Of a stretch of 45,537 bases of DNA, positions 1 to 8,132 are shown in pieces. The stretch is from contig NZ_JAFIRA010000033.1 of NCBI RefSeq assembly GCF_022848905.1, positions 1-45,537 on the forward strand, read 5' to 3'. The notes beneath the pieces are model-generated. The model did not search any database. It was not told the origin of the DNA and worked only from the letters and a program-made list of their open reading frames with translations. Both the position numbers and the translations under genes were made by a program. Positions within the stretch are counted from its first letter, which is position 1. The number at the start of each line of letters is the position of its first letter. The stretch comes from Thermostichus vulcanus str. 'Rupite'. GTDB lineage: Bacteria > Cyanobacteriota > Cyanobacteriia > Thermostichales > Thermostichaceae.

Positions 1-24
1 GAGTGTGGTGGTGACCCGTTTCAT
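1..24 (-). CDS. tnpB: TnpB (IS605 OrfB-like), first 8 codons only
   Basis: An ATG on the minus strand at 24 opens the peptide MKRVTTTL, a typical start of IS605 OrfB/TnpB proteins (RNA-guided nucleases of IS200/IS605 elements). Only eight codons are inside the window. The other window end carries the same start and adds four residues, KLKF. Nothing can be said about the RuvC-like active site or completeness. Confidence 0.7.
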
Positions 25-119
25 GGGGACTATTGTATGTACTATTTCTGTTGCTGAATAAATTCAGCCTGTGCGCTTATATCCCCCGGTTAGAAACCGG
101 GGGCTTTACGCTGCTTTTC
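1..119 (-). mobile_element. IS200/IS605-type element, left end (runs off window)
   Basis: Read on the minus strand, this is the left end of an IS200/IS605-family element. It follows a TTAC tetranucleotide (123 down to 120), the target used by IS608-like members. About 12 nt inside the element lies AAAG, directly 5' of a perfect hairpin (CCCCCGGTT, loop TCT, AACCGGGGG). That matches the known IS608 arrangement of an AAAG guide beside the left-end hairpin. A tnpB start codon follows at 24. The copy at 45407-45537 is identical over the shared stretch except for one base. The family call rests on this geometry and on the first tnpB residues. The transposase gene itself is outside the window. Confidence 0.8.
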
Positions 120-277
120 GTAAGGGAGCCTTTTGGGGCCTGGCCTCTCTCACCCCGACTGGGGCGAAAATGAGTACATCAAGCCTTAACCTCGCCCCAC
201 CCGTCAAAAAATGTTAGGCTAAACCGTAGTCATTATGAGTTTGACTTAGTACCCCCATTGCAATAAGGAGACAGCGC

Positions 278-1681
278 ATGACAGAGCAGAGTCGGGTTGA
301 GAATGTGGTAATTATTGGTTCTGGCCCTGCTGGGTTTACCGCCGCCATTTATGCAGGGCGTGCCAACCTGAAGCCGGTCGTGTTCGAGGGTTTCCAAACC
401 GGAGGGATCCCAGGCGGACAGCTGATGACCACCACCGAAGTGGAAAACTTTCCGGGCTTCCCCCAGGGCATCACTGGCCCACAACTGATGCAGGCTATGA
501 AAGCGCAAGCCGTGCGATGGGGGGCGGAACTGTATACCGAAGATGTCACCTTTGTGGATTTGAGCCAGCGGCCGTTTGTCGTCCGTTCGGAAGAGCGGGA
601 AGTTCGCACCCACAGTCTGATCATCGCTACGGGGGCCACCGCCAAACGGTTGCACCTACCGGGTGAGGCTACCTATTGGAATCGAGGCATGTCAGCCTGT
701 GCCATTTGTGATGGGGCCATGCCCATGTTCAAGGGGGTGGAATTGGTGGTGATCGGCGGTGGAGATACTGCCTGCGAAGAGGCTACGTACCTGACCAAGT
801 TTGGATCCCACGTCCACATGCTGGTGCGAGGCGACAAAATGCGGGCCAGCAAAGCCATGCAAGATCGCGTCCTCAACAACCCCAAGATCACTGTCCATTG
901 GCATACCGAAGCTGTTGATGTAGTGGGCGATGGTCTGCGCCTGACTGGAGTGAAGGTGCGCAACAATCAAACTGGCAAAATGAGCGAGTTGCCAGCAGGT
1001 GGCCTATTTTACGCCATTGGTCACAAACCCAACACCGACCTGTTCAAAGGCCAACTGGAACTGGATGAGATCGGCTACATCGTCACTCAGCCGGGATCCG
1101 TAGCCACCAGTGTGGAAGGGGTTTATGCCGCTGGGGATGTGCAGGATCACGAGTTTCGTCAAGCAATCACCGCCGCCGGCACAGGCTGTATGGCCGCCAT
1201 GTTGGCGGAGCGTTGGCTCTCTGAACACGGCTTGGCTCAGGAGTTTCATGCCCTTCCCGAAAGCCATCCTGAAGCCAGTCATGCTGTTGCCCCTGAAGTG
1301 GAGTCCACCGTTGATGAGGCTAGTTTTGCCGACAATGGCGAAAATGGCTTTGACCTAAGCAAAATGCACCATGAAGGAGGCTATGCCCTGCGGCGGCTGT
1401 ATCACGAAAGCGATCGCCTGATCATGGTGAAGTACACCGCCCCTACCTGCGGTCCCTGCCATGCCCTCAAGCCGATCCTGAATAAGATCGTCGAGGAATT
1501 CCCAGACAAGCTGCACGTGGTGGATATCGACATCGAGAAGGATCCTGAGATTGCCGAAGCGGGTGGTGTAACCGGCACGCCTACCGTGCAATTCTTCAAA
1601 AACAAAGCGCTGGTGGCCCAATTGATCGGCGTGAAACCCAAAACCCAGTACCGAGAGGTAATCCAGGCCAACCTCAACTAG
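278..1681 (+). CDS. ntrC: NADPH-dependent thioredoxin reductase C (NTRC), reductase-thioredoxin fusion
   Basis: This 467-residue protein joins a flavin thioredoxin reductase to a thioredoxin domain, the architecture called NTRC. NTRC passes electrons from NADPH to 2-Cys peroxiredoxins and other thiol targets in the cytoplasm. The FAD loop GSGPAG is at about 14-19, the reductase disulfide CAIC at 141-144, the NADPH motif GGGDTA at about 159-164, and the thioredoxin disulfide CGPC at 391-394. The segment around 330-355 looks like the linker between modules. The ATG at 278 is supported by an AAGGAG ribosome-binding site about 9 nt upstream. A hairpin terminator follows, so it is probably monocistronic. 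The symbol is the plant/cyanobacterial ntrC (NTRC), not the enteric nitrogen regulator NtrC. Confidence 0.95.
   Translation: MTEQSRVENVVIIGSGPAGFTAAIYAGRANLKPVVFEGFQTGGIPGGQLMTTTEVENFPGFPQGITGPQLMQAMKAQAVRWGAELYTEDVTFVDLSQRPFVVRSEEREVRTHSLIIATGATAKRLHLPGEATYWNRGMSACAICDGAMPMFKGVELVVIGGGDTACEEATYLTKFGSHVHMLVRGDKMRASKAMQDRVLNNPKITVHWHTEAVDVVGDGLRLTGVKVRNNQTGKMSELPAGGLFYAIGHKPNTDLFKGQLELDEIGYIVTQPGSVATSVEGVYAAGDVQDHEFRQAITAAGTGCMAAMLAERWLSEHGLAQEFHALPESHPEASHAVAPEVESTVDEASFADNGENGFDLSKMHHEGGYALRRLYHESDRLIMVKYTAPTCGPCHALKPILNKIVEEFPDKLHVVDIDIEKDPEIAEAGGVTGTPTVQFFKNKALVAQLIGVKPKTQYREVIQANLN
404..411. repeat. Dispersed HIP1-like palindrome GGGATCCC (first copy)
   Basis: GGGATCCC recurs throughout the window, in genes and between them. 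Reading by eye I found at least 13 exact copies in the first 10 kb (for example near 404, 2357, 4430, 5268, 7163 and 9032), plus many partial GGATCC forms. By chance an octamer should occur well under once in 10 kb. The canonical HIP1 octamer GCGATCGC is rare here (one at about 1413). This behaves as the clade's version of the highly iterated palindrome. This entry marks one example. Confidence 0.85.
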
Positions 1682-1707
1682 GTTTCGGTCAATCCTTTGG
1701 CAAGGCT

Positions 1708-1746
1708 AGGGGTGGATCTCTCCCATGGGGATCCACCTCTTGTTTT
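1708..1746 (+). terminator. Rho-independent terminator of ntrC
   Basis: A stem of about 10 bp (GGGGTGGATC pairing with GATCCACCTC, one G-U) encloses a loop of about 11 nt and is followed by TTGTTTT. It begins 27 nt after the ntrC stop codon on the same strand. Confidence 0.7.
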
Positions 1747-2001
1747 GAAGGGGTTAAGGGGCTACAGCCCCAAGAACACTTACCAGCACATTCATAAGCA
1801 CACTCATGCAAAGAATTCGTTGAATTTACGCAGATCTACGGACAGAATGATACGGTGTAGTGAATAATTTCAGGTTTTGCGCGATTTTGCCGAGTTGCCC
1901 AAGCCAAACCCCCGATGAGCAAACCCTTTCGGATTTGCACGATGGAAATGGGTAGAGGTGGCATCGCTCGGTGATTCAAACAGCGAAAAGGCAAGGGCAG
2001 C
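1747..2001. other. Intergenic region without recognised gene
   Basis: With the terminator before it, this belongs to a 320-base gap between ntrC and the next gene. I see a small hairpin (GGGGCTACAGCCCC, about 1758-1771) and otherwise AT-richer sequence that could hold the promoter of the downstream gene. No RNA gene or convincing ORF was recognised. Confidence 0.4.
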
Positions 2002-2298
2002 ATGGTCAGCACAGCAACCGGGACAGGCACCCAGTCCCCAGAAGATCTGGGGCGTGAATTGCAGCAATTGGTTCAGCCCCTTTCCAGTCGTCTTTCGGTT
2101 AGCCAGGGCAAGTTGCACCTGATGGTGGAATACCCTGCTGAGCCTTCCTTTGACCGAGTCCCTCTTCTGCTAAAGTTGGGAACCTACATTCGCAGCCGTC
2201 CGCCATTACTGGGGTTGGATCAGGTGATTATTTATGGTCGGGTGAGTGGACAAACCCTGCCCCAATGGAAGTCAATCTATGAGTGGCTCAGGCGATGA
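2002..2298 (+). CDS. Conserved hypothetical protein, 98 aa
   Basis: I do not recognise this 98-residue protein. It is hydrophilic, has no signal peptide or membrane segment, and ends with an aromatic/basic stretch (QWKSIYEWLRR). Its composition is like that of its neighbours, and residues 30-80 read like a compact alpha/beta domain (SQGKLHLMVEYP, then a LGTYIRSRPP stretch). The ATG at 2002 has a purine-rich AAGGCAAGGGC sequence just upstream. It lies 54 nt before the NrtR-like gene on the same strand, so the two may be co-transcribed. Function is unknown. Confidence 0.65.
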   Translation: MVSTATGTGTQSPEDLGRELQQLVQPLSSRLSVSQGKLHLMVEYPAEPSFDRVPLLLKLGTYIRSRPPLLGLDQVIIYGRVSGQTLPQWKSIYEWLRR

Positions 2299-2352
2299 TC
2301 CCCATCCGGCAGCAAACTCGGTAGGCTGTTGGTGGAAGATCGGGGCCAAATA

Positions 2353-3096
2353 ATGCAGGGATCCCGCGTCATGGGGAGCATATCAGAGGAGCGGAACAGC
2401 CTGGCGGAGTTCCGGGTTGGGGTGGATGCGGTCATTTTCTCCATCGATACGGAACAGAATCGCCTTTTGGTACTGTTGGTGCGGCGACGGGAGGAACCCT
2501 TTCGAGGTTGTTGGGCTTTACCAGGCACTCTGGTGCGCCGTGCAGAATCCCTAGAGGCAGCAGCCTATCGCATCCTGGCGGAAAAAATTCGTGTTGAGAA
2601 TCTTTACTTAGAACAGCTCTATACCTTTGGTGGGCCAGAACGGGATCCCCGTGAAGCTGCCGAGGGTTATGGGGTTCGCTATTTGTCCGTCAGCTACTTT
2701 GCCCTGGTGCGTTTTCAAGATACCCAGCTGTTGGCGGATGGAGTGGAGGGTATTGCCTGGTATCCCGCTGACCAAATTCCGCCTTTGGCTTTTGACCACG
2801 AAGAAATCTGCCGTTACGCCCGCCGCCGCCTTTGCGCCAAGCTGGAATATAGCCCGATTGCGTTCGATATTTTGCCCTCCACCTTCACCCTGGGGGAGGT
2901 TTACCAACTCTACGGCACCGTTTTGGGGGAAAACTTCTCCGATTACTCCAATTTTCGGGCTCGCTTGCTCAAGCTGGGCATTTTGCGGGATACCGGCCAG
3001 AAGAGCACTCAGGGGGCAGGCCGACCGGCAACGCTCTATTGTTTTGATGCAGCAGCCTTTGAGAAGATCCGCCATAAGCCGATGGTGTTTGTGTAA
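2353..3096 (+). CDS. nrtR: NrtR-like transcriptional regulator (Nudix domain plus winged helix)
   Basis: This protein of about 247 residues has an N-terminal Nudix fold and a C-terminal winged-helix segment. The latter runs from FTLGEVYQLYGTVLGENFSD to the GRPATLYCFD wing and is the hallmark of NrtR, a regulator of NAD biosynthesis that senses ADP-ribose and related metabolites. The Nudix box is degenerate: the GG before the loop is GT, and the REUxEE core reads RILAEK, so hydrolysis is unlikely and a sensor role fits. The start is uncertain. An in-frame TTG lies at 2329 and ATGs at 2353 and 2371; I chose 2353. No NAD gene adjoins it, so its targets are not visible here. Confidence 0.8.
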   Translation: MQGSRVMGSISEERNSLAEFRVGVDAVIFSIDTEQNRLLVLLVRRREEPFRGCWALPGTLVRRAESLEAAAYRILAEKIRVENLYLEQLYTFGGPERDPREAAEGYGVRYLSVSYFALVRFQDTQLLADGVEGIAWYPADQIPPLAFDHEEICRYARRRLCAKLEYSPIAFDILPSTFTLGEVYQLYGTVLGENFSDYSNFRARLLKLGILRDTGQKSTQGAGRPATLYCFDAAAFEKIRHKPMVFV

Positions 3097-3467
3097 GCGG
3101 GTAATGGATCTGGCTCCCACTCGTGAGCTGAGATCTCTTGAGATCCGTATTTGGTGTGGATCGGTTTTTAGCTACTCCGTATATAGTATGGGTGATGCGG
3201 GATCCCCACCCAAAACAGGGGCTTTACCCCTCGACAGTGGCTGAGCAGATGTTTTAACCTTGGCTTCTAGGGTGGCCCAAGAGCGCTCATCAAGATAGGT
3301 GTGCCGGGGTTGTTGTCAGCCATGACCGACCTGGATCCCTAACACCGGGAGTGTGCCGCATCGCTAGCGTCGGTTGATGGAGTCAGCAGGCCGAAAGCCT
3401 TTATGTCGTTTCTCCGCGCTAGTGCCCAGGGATCTGACCCCATAGCAACCAGAATAAAAAAGGCAGG
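3097..3467. other. Intergenic region, no gene recognised
   Basis: This 371-base gap between nrtR and the Tic22-like gene contains short hairpins: GATCTC/GAGATC near 3130-3143, AGGGG/CCCCT near 3218-3232, and AGGC/GCCT near 3390-3402. A possible -10-like TATAGT lies at about 3182. I see no tRNA, known riboswitch or convincing ORF. Confidence 0.35.
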
Positions 3468-4325
3468 ATGCCGGGAGTTGAGATGAGAGTGATGTGCAGC
3501 AATGTAGTGCCTGTAATAGCGCCTATGGGATCCTTTTTGCGCCGAGCAGCTCAGGTAGGCAGTATGGCTGGGATCCTGATGGGCATCACTTGGGGTGGTG
3601 TAAGTGTGGCTCCGGTTCTGGCTCAAGAAAGTTACTTATTGGCTCAAGCAGCGCCGGCTGGCCCCATGAGTCGCCAGGAGGTGGCGGAACGACTGAATTT
3701 GGTGCCGGTTTTTGCGATTGTGTCTAAGGATGGCACGCCTGTTGTGGCCAATGTGGATCGGGAAGGCCGCACCGTACAAGTGGCTTCCTTTTGGTTGGAT
3801 CAAGCCCAGGCTCAACAAGTGTTGGAGCAGGTGAAAGCCAGTAACCCAGAGGTGGCGAGTCAAGCTCAGGTAGTCCCTCTCTCGTTGGGATATGCCTATG
3901 AAAAATCGGAAGAAGAGCGAGCCAAAAATGGGGATCTTCTCTTCGAGGTGGTGCCTCGTCCATCAGATGTAGAAGCCGCCAAGCAGGTGTTGCAGCAAAC
4001 TGGCCAAAATGTGCCCCCCGAAGCGATTGGCGTACCTCTCTTTTATGGTCGCTCTGGGGAAGGCTTGCTTACCATCGAACAGGATGGCTATGAAGTCGTG
4101 CCCTTCTTCTTTGATCGCAATGACCTCAGAGGGGCTTTGGATCGCGCCGCAGCGCAAAACCCCGATGTTGTCCAGCAAACTCAAATTGAAGTTACCTCTT
4201 TGGCAATTGTGGTGGAGCGCATGTTGGCTCCCGATGCCCAGGCAGATGTGCAGAAGATTGCCTTTATTCCCTCTCGCTCCTCTTTGGAATACATCCAGTC
4301 TTTGGCTCGTCCTGCCAATCCCTAA
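3468..4325 (+). CDS. Tic22-like periplasmic protein
   Basis: The 285-residue product matches the Tic22 family, which in cyanobacteria is a periplasmic/thylakoid-lumen protein linked to outer-membrane biogenesis and is related to the chloroplast import component Tic22. An N-terminal hydrophobic segment (about residues 30-52) ends in VLAQ, a plausible signal-peptidase site. The mature part has family features: a VFAIVSKDGTPVVAN strand, LSLGYAYE, and a repeated half with FDRNDLRGALDRA. In-frame ATGs at 3468, 3483 and 3492 all precede the signal peptide. The one at 3483 has a GGGAG at better spacing, so the true start may be 5-8 codons further in. It is followed 30 nt later by prmC. Confidence 0.85.
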   Translation: MPGVEMRVMCSNVVPVIAPMGSFLRRAAQVGSMAGILMGITWGGVSVAPVLAQESYLLAQAAPAGPMSRQEVAERLNLVPVFAIVSKDGTPVVANVDREGRTVQVASFWLDQAQAQQVLEQVKASNPEVASQAQVVPLSLGYAYEKSEEERAKNGDLLFEVVPRPSDVEAAKQVLQQTGQNVPPEAIGVPLFYGRSGEGLLTIEQDGYEVVPFFFDRNDLRGALDRAAAQNPDVVQQTQIEVTSLAIVVERMLAPDAQADVQKIAFIPSRSSLEYIQSLARPANP

Positions 4326-4355
4326 GGGCTCTGGTGGTTTCTTTGGTTTCTAACT

Positions 4356-5264
4356 ATGGGAGCCCTGCCGCAAGGGTCAACGGCTGCCAGGCTAGAGCAG
4401 TGGCGTTTACAAGCCCTGGGCACAGCCCAAGCAGCAGGGATCCCTTCCGAAGAAGTGGATATTCTGCTGCGGGAAAAGCTGGGCTGGGGGCCCTTGCAAC
4501 GACTGATGGGGCAGGAACCTGTAGGCAAGCTCGGGGAACGGGATCCCTTAGAGGAAGTGCAAGCCCTTTGGCAGCGACGGCTGGAAGAGCGCATCCCTCT
4601 GCAATACCTGTTGGGGCAGGTTGAGTGGGCGGGGTTGAGTTTGCAGGTGACGCCGGCGGTGTTGATCCCGCGCCCGGAGACTGAGTTGGTGGTGGAACAA
4701 GCCTCCCTTTGGCTGCAAGCCAACCCTTTGCCCCAGGGATCCTGTTTTGCCGATCTGGGCACCGGCAGTGGAGCAATTGCCATCGCTTTGGCCCGTCAAC
4801 ACCCCAACTTGCAGCTTTTGGCGGTCGATTCCAGCCCAGAGGCATTGGCAGTAGCGGCAGCTAATGTGGCTGCTCATACCCTTGAGGAGCGGGTGCAGTT
4901 ACGGCTTGGCTCTTGGTTTGTCCCTTTGGAACCCTGGCGGGGGCAACTGCGCGGCCTCCTTTCCAACCCTCCCTACATTCCCTCTGGGGAGATCCCTAAC
5001 CTGATGCCGGAAGTGGGTTGGCATGAACCCCGGCAAGCCCTGGATGGCGGCCCGGATGGATTGGAGGCCCTGCGGCTGCTGATCCAGGTGGCACCTGAGT
5101 ACCTTGCCCCAAACTCCTTTTGGGCGGTGGAGGTGATGCAGGGACAAGCCCCGTGGGTGGTGGAGCAGTTACAAGCCCTTGGGTGTTATCAGCAGATTCA
5201 AGTTCACCTCGATCTGGCAGGAATCGAGCGGGTGGTGAGCGCCCATTTCCTGCCCAGTTCATAG
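4356..5264 (+). CDS. prmC: Peptide chain release factor N5-glutamine methyltransferase PrmC (HemK)
   Basis: This 302-residue SAM-dependent enzyme methylates the glutamine of the GGQ motif in release factors. An N-terminal helical domain (about 1-100, with IPLQYLLGQVEWAGL at the junction) precedes a Rossmann methyltransferase domain. The SAM loop is DLGTGSGAIA, the acidic loop is AVDSS, and the substrate motif NPPY is at 204-207. Length is normal for the family. The ATG at 4356 lies 30 nt after the Tic22-like stop, consistent with co-transcription, though the functions are unrelated. Confidence 0.95.
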   Translation: MGALPQGSTAARLEQWRLQALGTAQAAGIPSEEVDILLREKLGWGPLQRLMGQEPVGKLGERDPLEEVQALWQRRLEERIPLQYLLGQVEWAGLSLQVTPAVLIPRPETELVVEQASLWLQANPLPQGSCFADLGTGSGAIAIALARQHPNLQLLAVDSSPEALAVAAANVAAHTLEERVQLRLGSWFVPLEPWRGQLRGLLSNPPYIPSGEIPNLMPEVGWHEPRQALDGGPDGLEALRLLIQVAPEYLAPNSFWAVEVMQGQAPWVVEQLQALGCYQQIQVHLDLAGIERVVSAHFLPSS

Positions 5265-5382
5265 GGGGATCCCATTGGCCGGGTTTCTGCATCCAGGATA
5301 GGATCTGTATGGTTTAGCTTGCCTCGAGAGCAAAGCTCGACAATTAAGCGGGATCCTTAGCTCCCCTGGTCACCTTCTTTGT

Positions 5383-6183
5383 GTGAGGGAATCGTTGCGC
5401 TCAGCTGGCTCCAAACCGGATAGCCCCCAAGATACCCTCCTGACCCCTGACACAGAGGCAGTGGATTGGCAGTTTGCCTTTGAGCGCTCGGAAGTGATGC
5501 GGGCCTTTCAACAGGAGTTGCTCCTCAGCATTGGCCACGAGCTGCGCAACCCTCTCAGCAGCCAAATGGGATCCCTGCAATTGGTGTTGTCTGATCTCTG
5601 TGATTCCCCGGAAGAGGAACGGGAGTACCTTCAAAGCGCCAAAGAAGCGGTGGAGCGCCTGATTAAGCTCCTAGAGGAATACACCCGTCTTGCCCGTCAC
5701 AACTTGCCCATTCAACCCCTCCAGCCGCAACCCACTCCGCTGTACCCACTCTTGCAGGATGTACACAGCCTCACCCGCCTACAGGCGCAGGATCAGGGCA
5801 TTCGATACGAGTGGCCGGCCCTGCATCCACATGTTCAGGAAACAGAACCTCAGGTCCCAGATTTGCCTCCCCTCTCCGAAACCTTGACGGTCTGGGCGGA
5901 TCCCTATGGTTTGGTGCAGGCTTTGTTGGGGGTGTGTCGATGGGGCATTCGTACCCTGCGCTACGGCTCAATGGCTCTACAAACCTATCCTTCTCCCGAG
6001 CAGGAAGGGCAACTGTGCCTGGAATGGAGCCTGGAGGGTCGATGCCATGTACCAATCGAACCGGATATCAGTGCTGCTTGGCGAGTTAGTGCACGATTGC
6101 TTCAGCAAATGGATGGTCATCTAGAACTCTGTGAAAGCGGCATTTATCGGGTGGGGATCAAGGTGCTGCTGCGCACCGCTTGA
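5383..6183 (+). CDS. Sensor histidine kinase-like protein with degenerate ATPase domain
   Basis: The 266-residue product has a clear HisKA phosphoacceptor helix, SIGHELRNPLSS (His52), so it can probably dimerise and might accept phosphate. The C-terminal part occupies the place of the HATPase domain. However, I find no N-box Asn, no DxGxG and no GxGLGL glycine loop, only weak remnants such as the WADPYGLVQALLGV strand-helix. There is no sensor or membrane domain. It therefore resembles a phosphotransfer or decoy dimerisation protein, not an active kinase. The start is GTG at 5383, a choice resting only on frame. It is followed by a convergent gene, with no partner regulator adjacent. Confidence 0.7.
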   Translation: MRESLRSAGSKPDSPQDTLLTPDTEAVDWQFAFERSEVMRAFQQELLLSIGHELRNPLSSQMGSLQLVLSDLCDSPEEEREYLQSAKEAVERLIKLLEEYTRLARHNLPIQPLQPQPTPLYPLLQDVHSLTRLQAQDQGIRYEWPALHPHVQETEPQVPDLPPLSETLTVWADPYGLVQALLGVCRWGIRTLRYGSMALQTYPSPEQEGQLCLEWSLEGRCHVPIEPDISAAWRVSARLLQQMDGHLELCESGIYRVGIKVLLRTA

Positions 6184-6213
6184 AGTTTAGGAGGGATCCC
6201 CTGAGGATTGAGG

Positions 6214-6726
6214 TTACTGGGTTCTCAGTTCGGGCCAGTTAAGATCAGCTTTCTCGATAAATCCTGGAATATCCCGTTCCCAGTTGCGCTGCACCCGCTG
6301 ATTGGCATTCAAGTACAGCTTGTCATCCACGATCCGCCAAGCAAAGGGATCGACTGGGTAAAGATAGTTATGGGCCACCGCCCAGGCACAAAATCCGCCG
6401 TATTGGGGGGCAAATCGCTCTGGGTTGTTGCGAAACCGCTGCAAATTGTCGGCATTGGCAAACCTCCAGGTTACTCCACCCCACTCCCATTCATGGGCAG
6501 CAGAACCCTGAACCGGTTGAGCATCGATGAAGTAGGCCACGGGGTCGTAACCCCGAATCGCCAGACCCTCCGTCGCAAAAAAAGGCCCATCGGAGCTCTC
6601 CCCGACTTCGGAGGCCATCACTGTTGTCTGGGCCTGAACGGTAGGGTTTTGCAGTGGAGTAAGGCTGGCTGCCCCAATCCCAACAGCCAACAGCGCCGAA
6701 AGAATGATCCATTGAGTCTTACGCAT
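6214..6726 (-). CDS. Secreted YHS-domain protein
   Basis: The 170-residue protein has a signal peptide (hydrophobic residues about 7-25, likely cleaved near VQAQ) and a YHS domain. The domain is marked by RGYDPVAYFIDAQP and YGGFCAWAVAHNY. YHS domains are small metal-associated modules found in copper-handling proteins and as free periplasmic proteins; the role here is unknown. The ATG has a strong GGGAGG ribosome-binding site about 5 nt upstream. It lies downstream of psb27 on the same strand with a gap of nearly 200 nt, so it may have its own promoter. Confidence 0.85.
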   Translation of the reverse strand: MRKTQWIILSALLAVGIGAASLTPLQNPTVQAQTTVMASEVGESSDGPFFATEGLAIRGYDPVAYFIDAQPVQGSAAHEWEWGGVTWRFANADNLQRFRNNPERFAPQYGGFCAWAVAHNYLYPVDPFAWRIVDDKLYLNANQRVQRNWERDIPGFIEKADLNWPELRTQ

Positions 6727-6922
6727 GACAACCTCCCAAATTCTCCAAGCCGAGGGATCCTCAGCAAAACCACTCGGCCCTCCTGATTCTCAGTTTCAGC
6801 TCAGAAGCTTGAAGAGCGCTGAAGGGCGGATGAGAAATCCCTGAGCCCCTTTGACCGAGTTCACTGTCGAAAAGGTAGAAAATGGGAGCGGAGTCTGCCT
6901 GTGATCGGGATCAGCTTCCGGG

Positions 6923-7324
6923 TTAGCCTTCCCGCCGCAATGCCACTTCTGCCCGATCCAGCTGCATTAGCACCCGCTCCATCCGCTCCGGCTTCAGCGG
7001 ACGATTGGACATGCGGTATTGGGAAGCCAGGGTATTAAACACGGTGCGCAGAGTGGTAAAAGATTGCAGCTTATCGTAGCGTTGGCCGTGGTAGCGCCCA
7101 GAAAATTCTTGGATCGCCTCCATTGCCTCAGCACGAGCCTCCTCCGGGTTCATCACGGGATCCCCTTCCGAAAGGACGGTGCGCAGGGTTTGAATCATTG
7201 TCATGCTGTCTTCGTAATATTTGCCCGTGAGGCGGGCGGCTTGAGCGTCTGGATTCCCCCAGCCCAGCAGAAGGGTGATGGATAAGCACAGTCCAACAAG
7301 GCGCAGAAAAAAAGTTCTAAACAT
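6923..7324 (-). CDS. psb27: Photosystem II assembly protein Psb27
   Basis: The 133-residue product matches Psb27, the luminal factor that binds CP43 in PSII assembly and repair intermediates. The family pattern is present: GKYYEDSMTMIQTLRTVL, the SGRYHG segment, LQSFTTLRTVFNTLASQY, and a C-terminal helix rich in Arg and Glu. The signal peptide ends in AQA (about residue 29) and has no lipobox cysteine; the only Cys, at position 13, is inside the hydrophobic core. Most cyanobacterial Psb27 proteins are lipoproteins, so this one appears to be a soluble, signal-peptidase I type. It is divergent from the Z-ISO gene across 66 bp. Confidence 0.92.
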   Translation of the reverse strand: MFRTFFLRLVGLCLSITLLLGWGNPDAQAARLTGKYYEDSMTMIQTLRTVLSEGDPVMNPEEARAEAMEAIQEFSGRYHGQRYDKLQSFTTLRTVFNTLASQYRMSNRPLKPERMERVLMQLDRAEVALRREG

Positions 7325-7390
7325 GGGAGGCCTAATGTAACTTATCTTTAAGCATAAGACAGGCCGTGGCGGAAGAGGAGCAAACCACCG

Positions 7391-8131
7391 ATGCAGTTCA
7401 CCCTATCCGGCAATCTCCTGCAGGGAATAGCCCCCTACGGATCCCATGGGACAATGTTGGTCCTGATTCTCGGTTTTGCCTGTGCTCACAGCGGATTCGC
7501 CTATCTGCGGCCTTGGGGAGAGGAGTGGATGGGAACCCGGCTGTATCGCCTGTTCTTTGCTTGCGTGAGCCTTCCTTTGGCGCTGTTGCTGTTGATCTAC
7601 TTTTTCAACCATCGCTACGACGGGATCATCCTGTGGAATCTGCAAGCGCTTCCCGGGATCCACACCACAGTTCTTCTTCTGTCTGCCCTCTCTTTTTTCT
7701 TTTTGTATCCGGCCACTTTCAACTTGCTGGAAATTGCCGCCATTCAAAAACCGGAACTGCATCTGTTTGAGACGGGGATCACTCGCATCACCCGCCACCC
7801 GCAAATGGTCGGCCAAGTGATTTGGTGTGTGGCCCATTCCCTTTGGATTGGATCCAGTTTTATGGTGGTGACCTCAGTAGGATTAATTGCCTACCATCTC
7901 TTTGCGGTTTGGCACGGGGATCACCGACTGGAGCGGAAATATGGCCAATCCTTCCGGGAGTTAAAGGCCCGCACCTCCGTGATCCCCGGCTTGGCGATTC
8001 TGCAGAAGCGACAGCAGCTGCGCCCACGAGAATTTTTCCGCTGGGCCTATCTGGGTGTGTTCAGCTTTGTATTGATTCTTTACGCCTTCCATACACAAAT
8101 GGTGTCTGCAGCCAGTCGAGTTGCCTGGTAG
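7391..8131 (+). CDS. 15-cis-zeta-carotene isomerase, Z-ISO (NnrU family)
   Basis: The 246-residue membrane protein belongs to the NnrU family and follows plant Z-ISO closely: AHSGFAYLRPWGE, a YFFNHRYDG turn, LSFFFLYPATFNLLEIAAI, and the strongly conserved ITRHPQMVGQVIWC. Z-ISO is a haem-dependent membrane enzyme that isomerises the 15-cis bond of zeta-carotene between phytoene desaturase and zeta-carotene desaturase. At least six hydrophobic segments are visible. The His residues of FNHRYDG and TRHPQ are candidate haem ligands by analogy. It is divergent from psb27, and a thioredoxin gene follows one base after its stop codon, suggesting one transcript. Confidence 0.88.
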   Translation: MQFTLSGNLLQGIAPYGSHGTMLVLILGFACAHSGFAYLRPWGEEWMGTRLYRLFFACVSLPLALLLLIYFFNHRYDGIILWNLQALPGIHTTVLLLSALSFFFLYPATFNLLEIAAIQKPELHLFETGITRITRHPQMVGQVIWCVAHSLWIGSSFMVVTSVGLIAYHLFAVWHGDHRLERKYGQSFRELKARTSVIPGLAILQKRQQLRPREFFRWAYLGVFSFVLILYAFHTQMVSAASRVAW

Positions 8132-8132
8132 C

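Noticed and set aside
7334-7341. HLR1 (RpaB-type) half-site GTTACATT between psb27 and Z-ISO
   Set aside because: Only one half matches. The expected second TTACA repeat at 10-bp spacing is absent, so I do not call an RpaB site.
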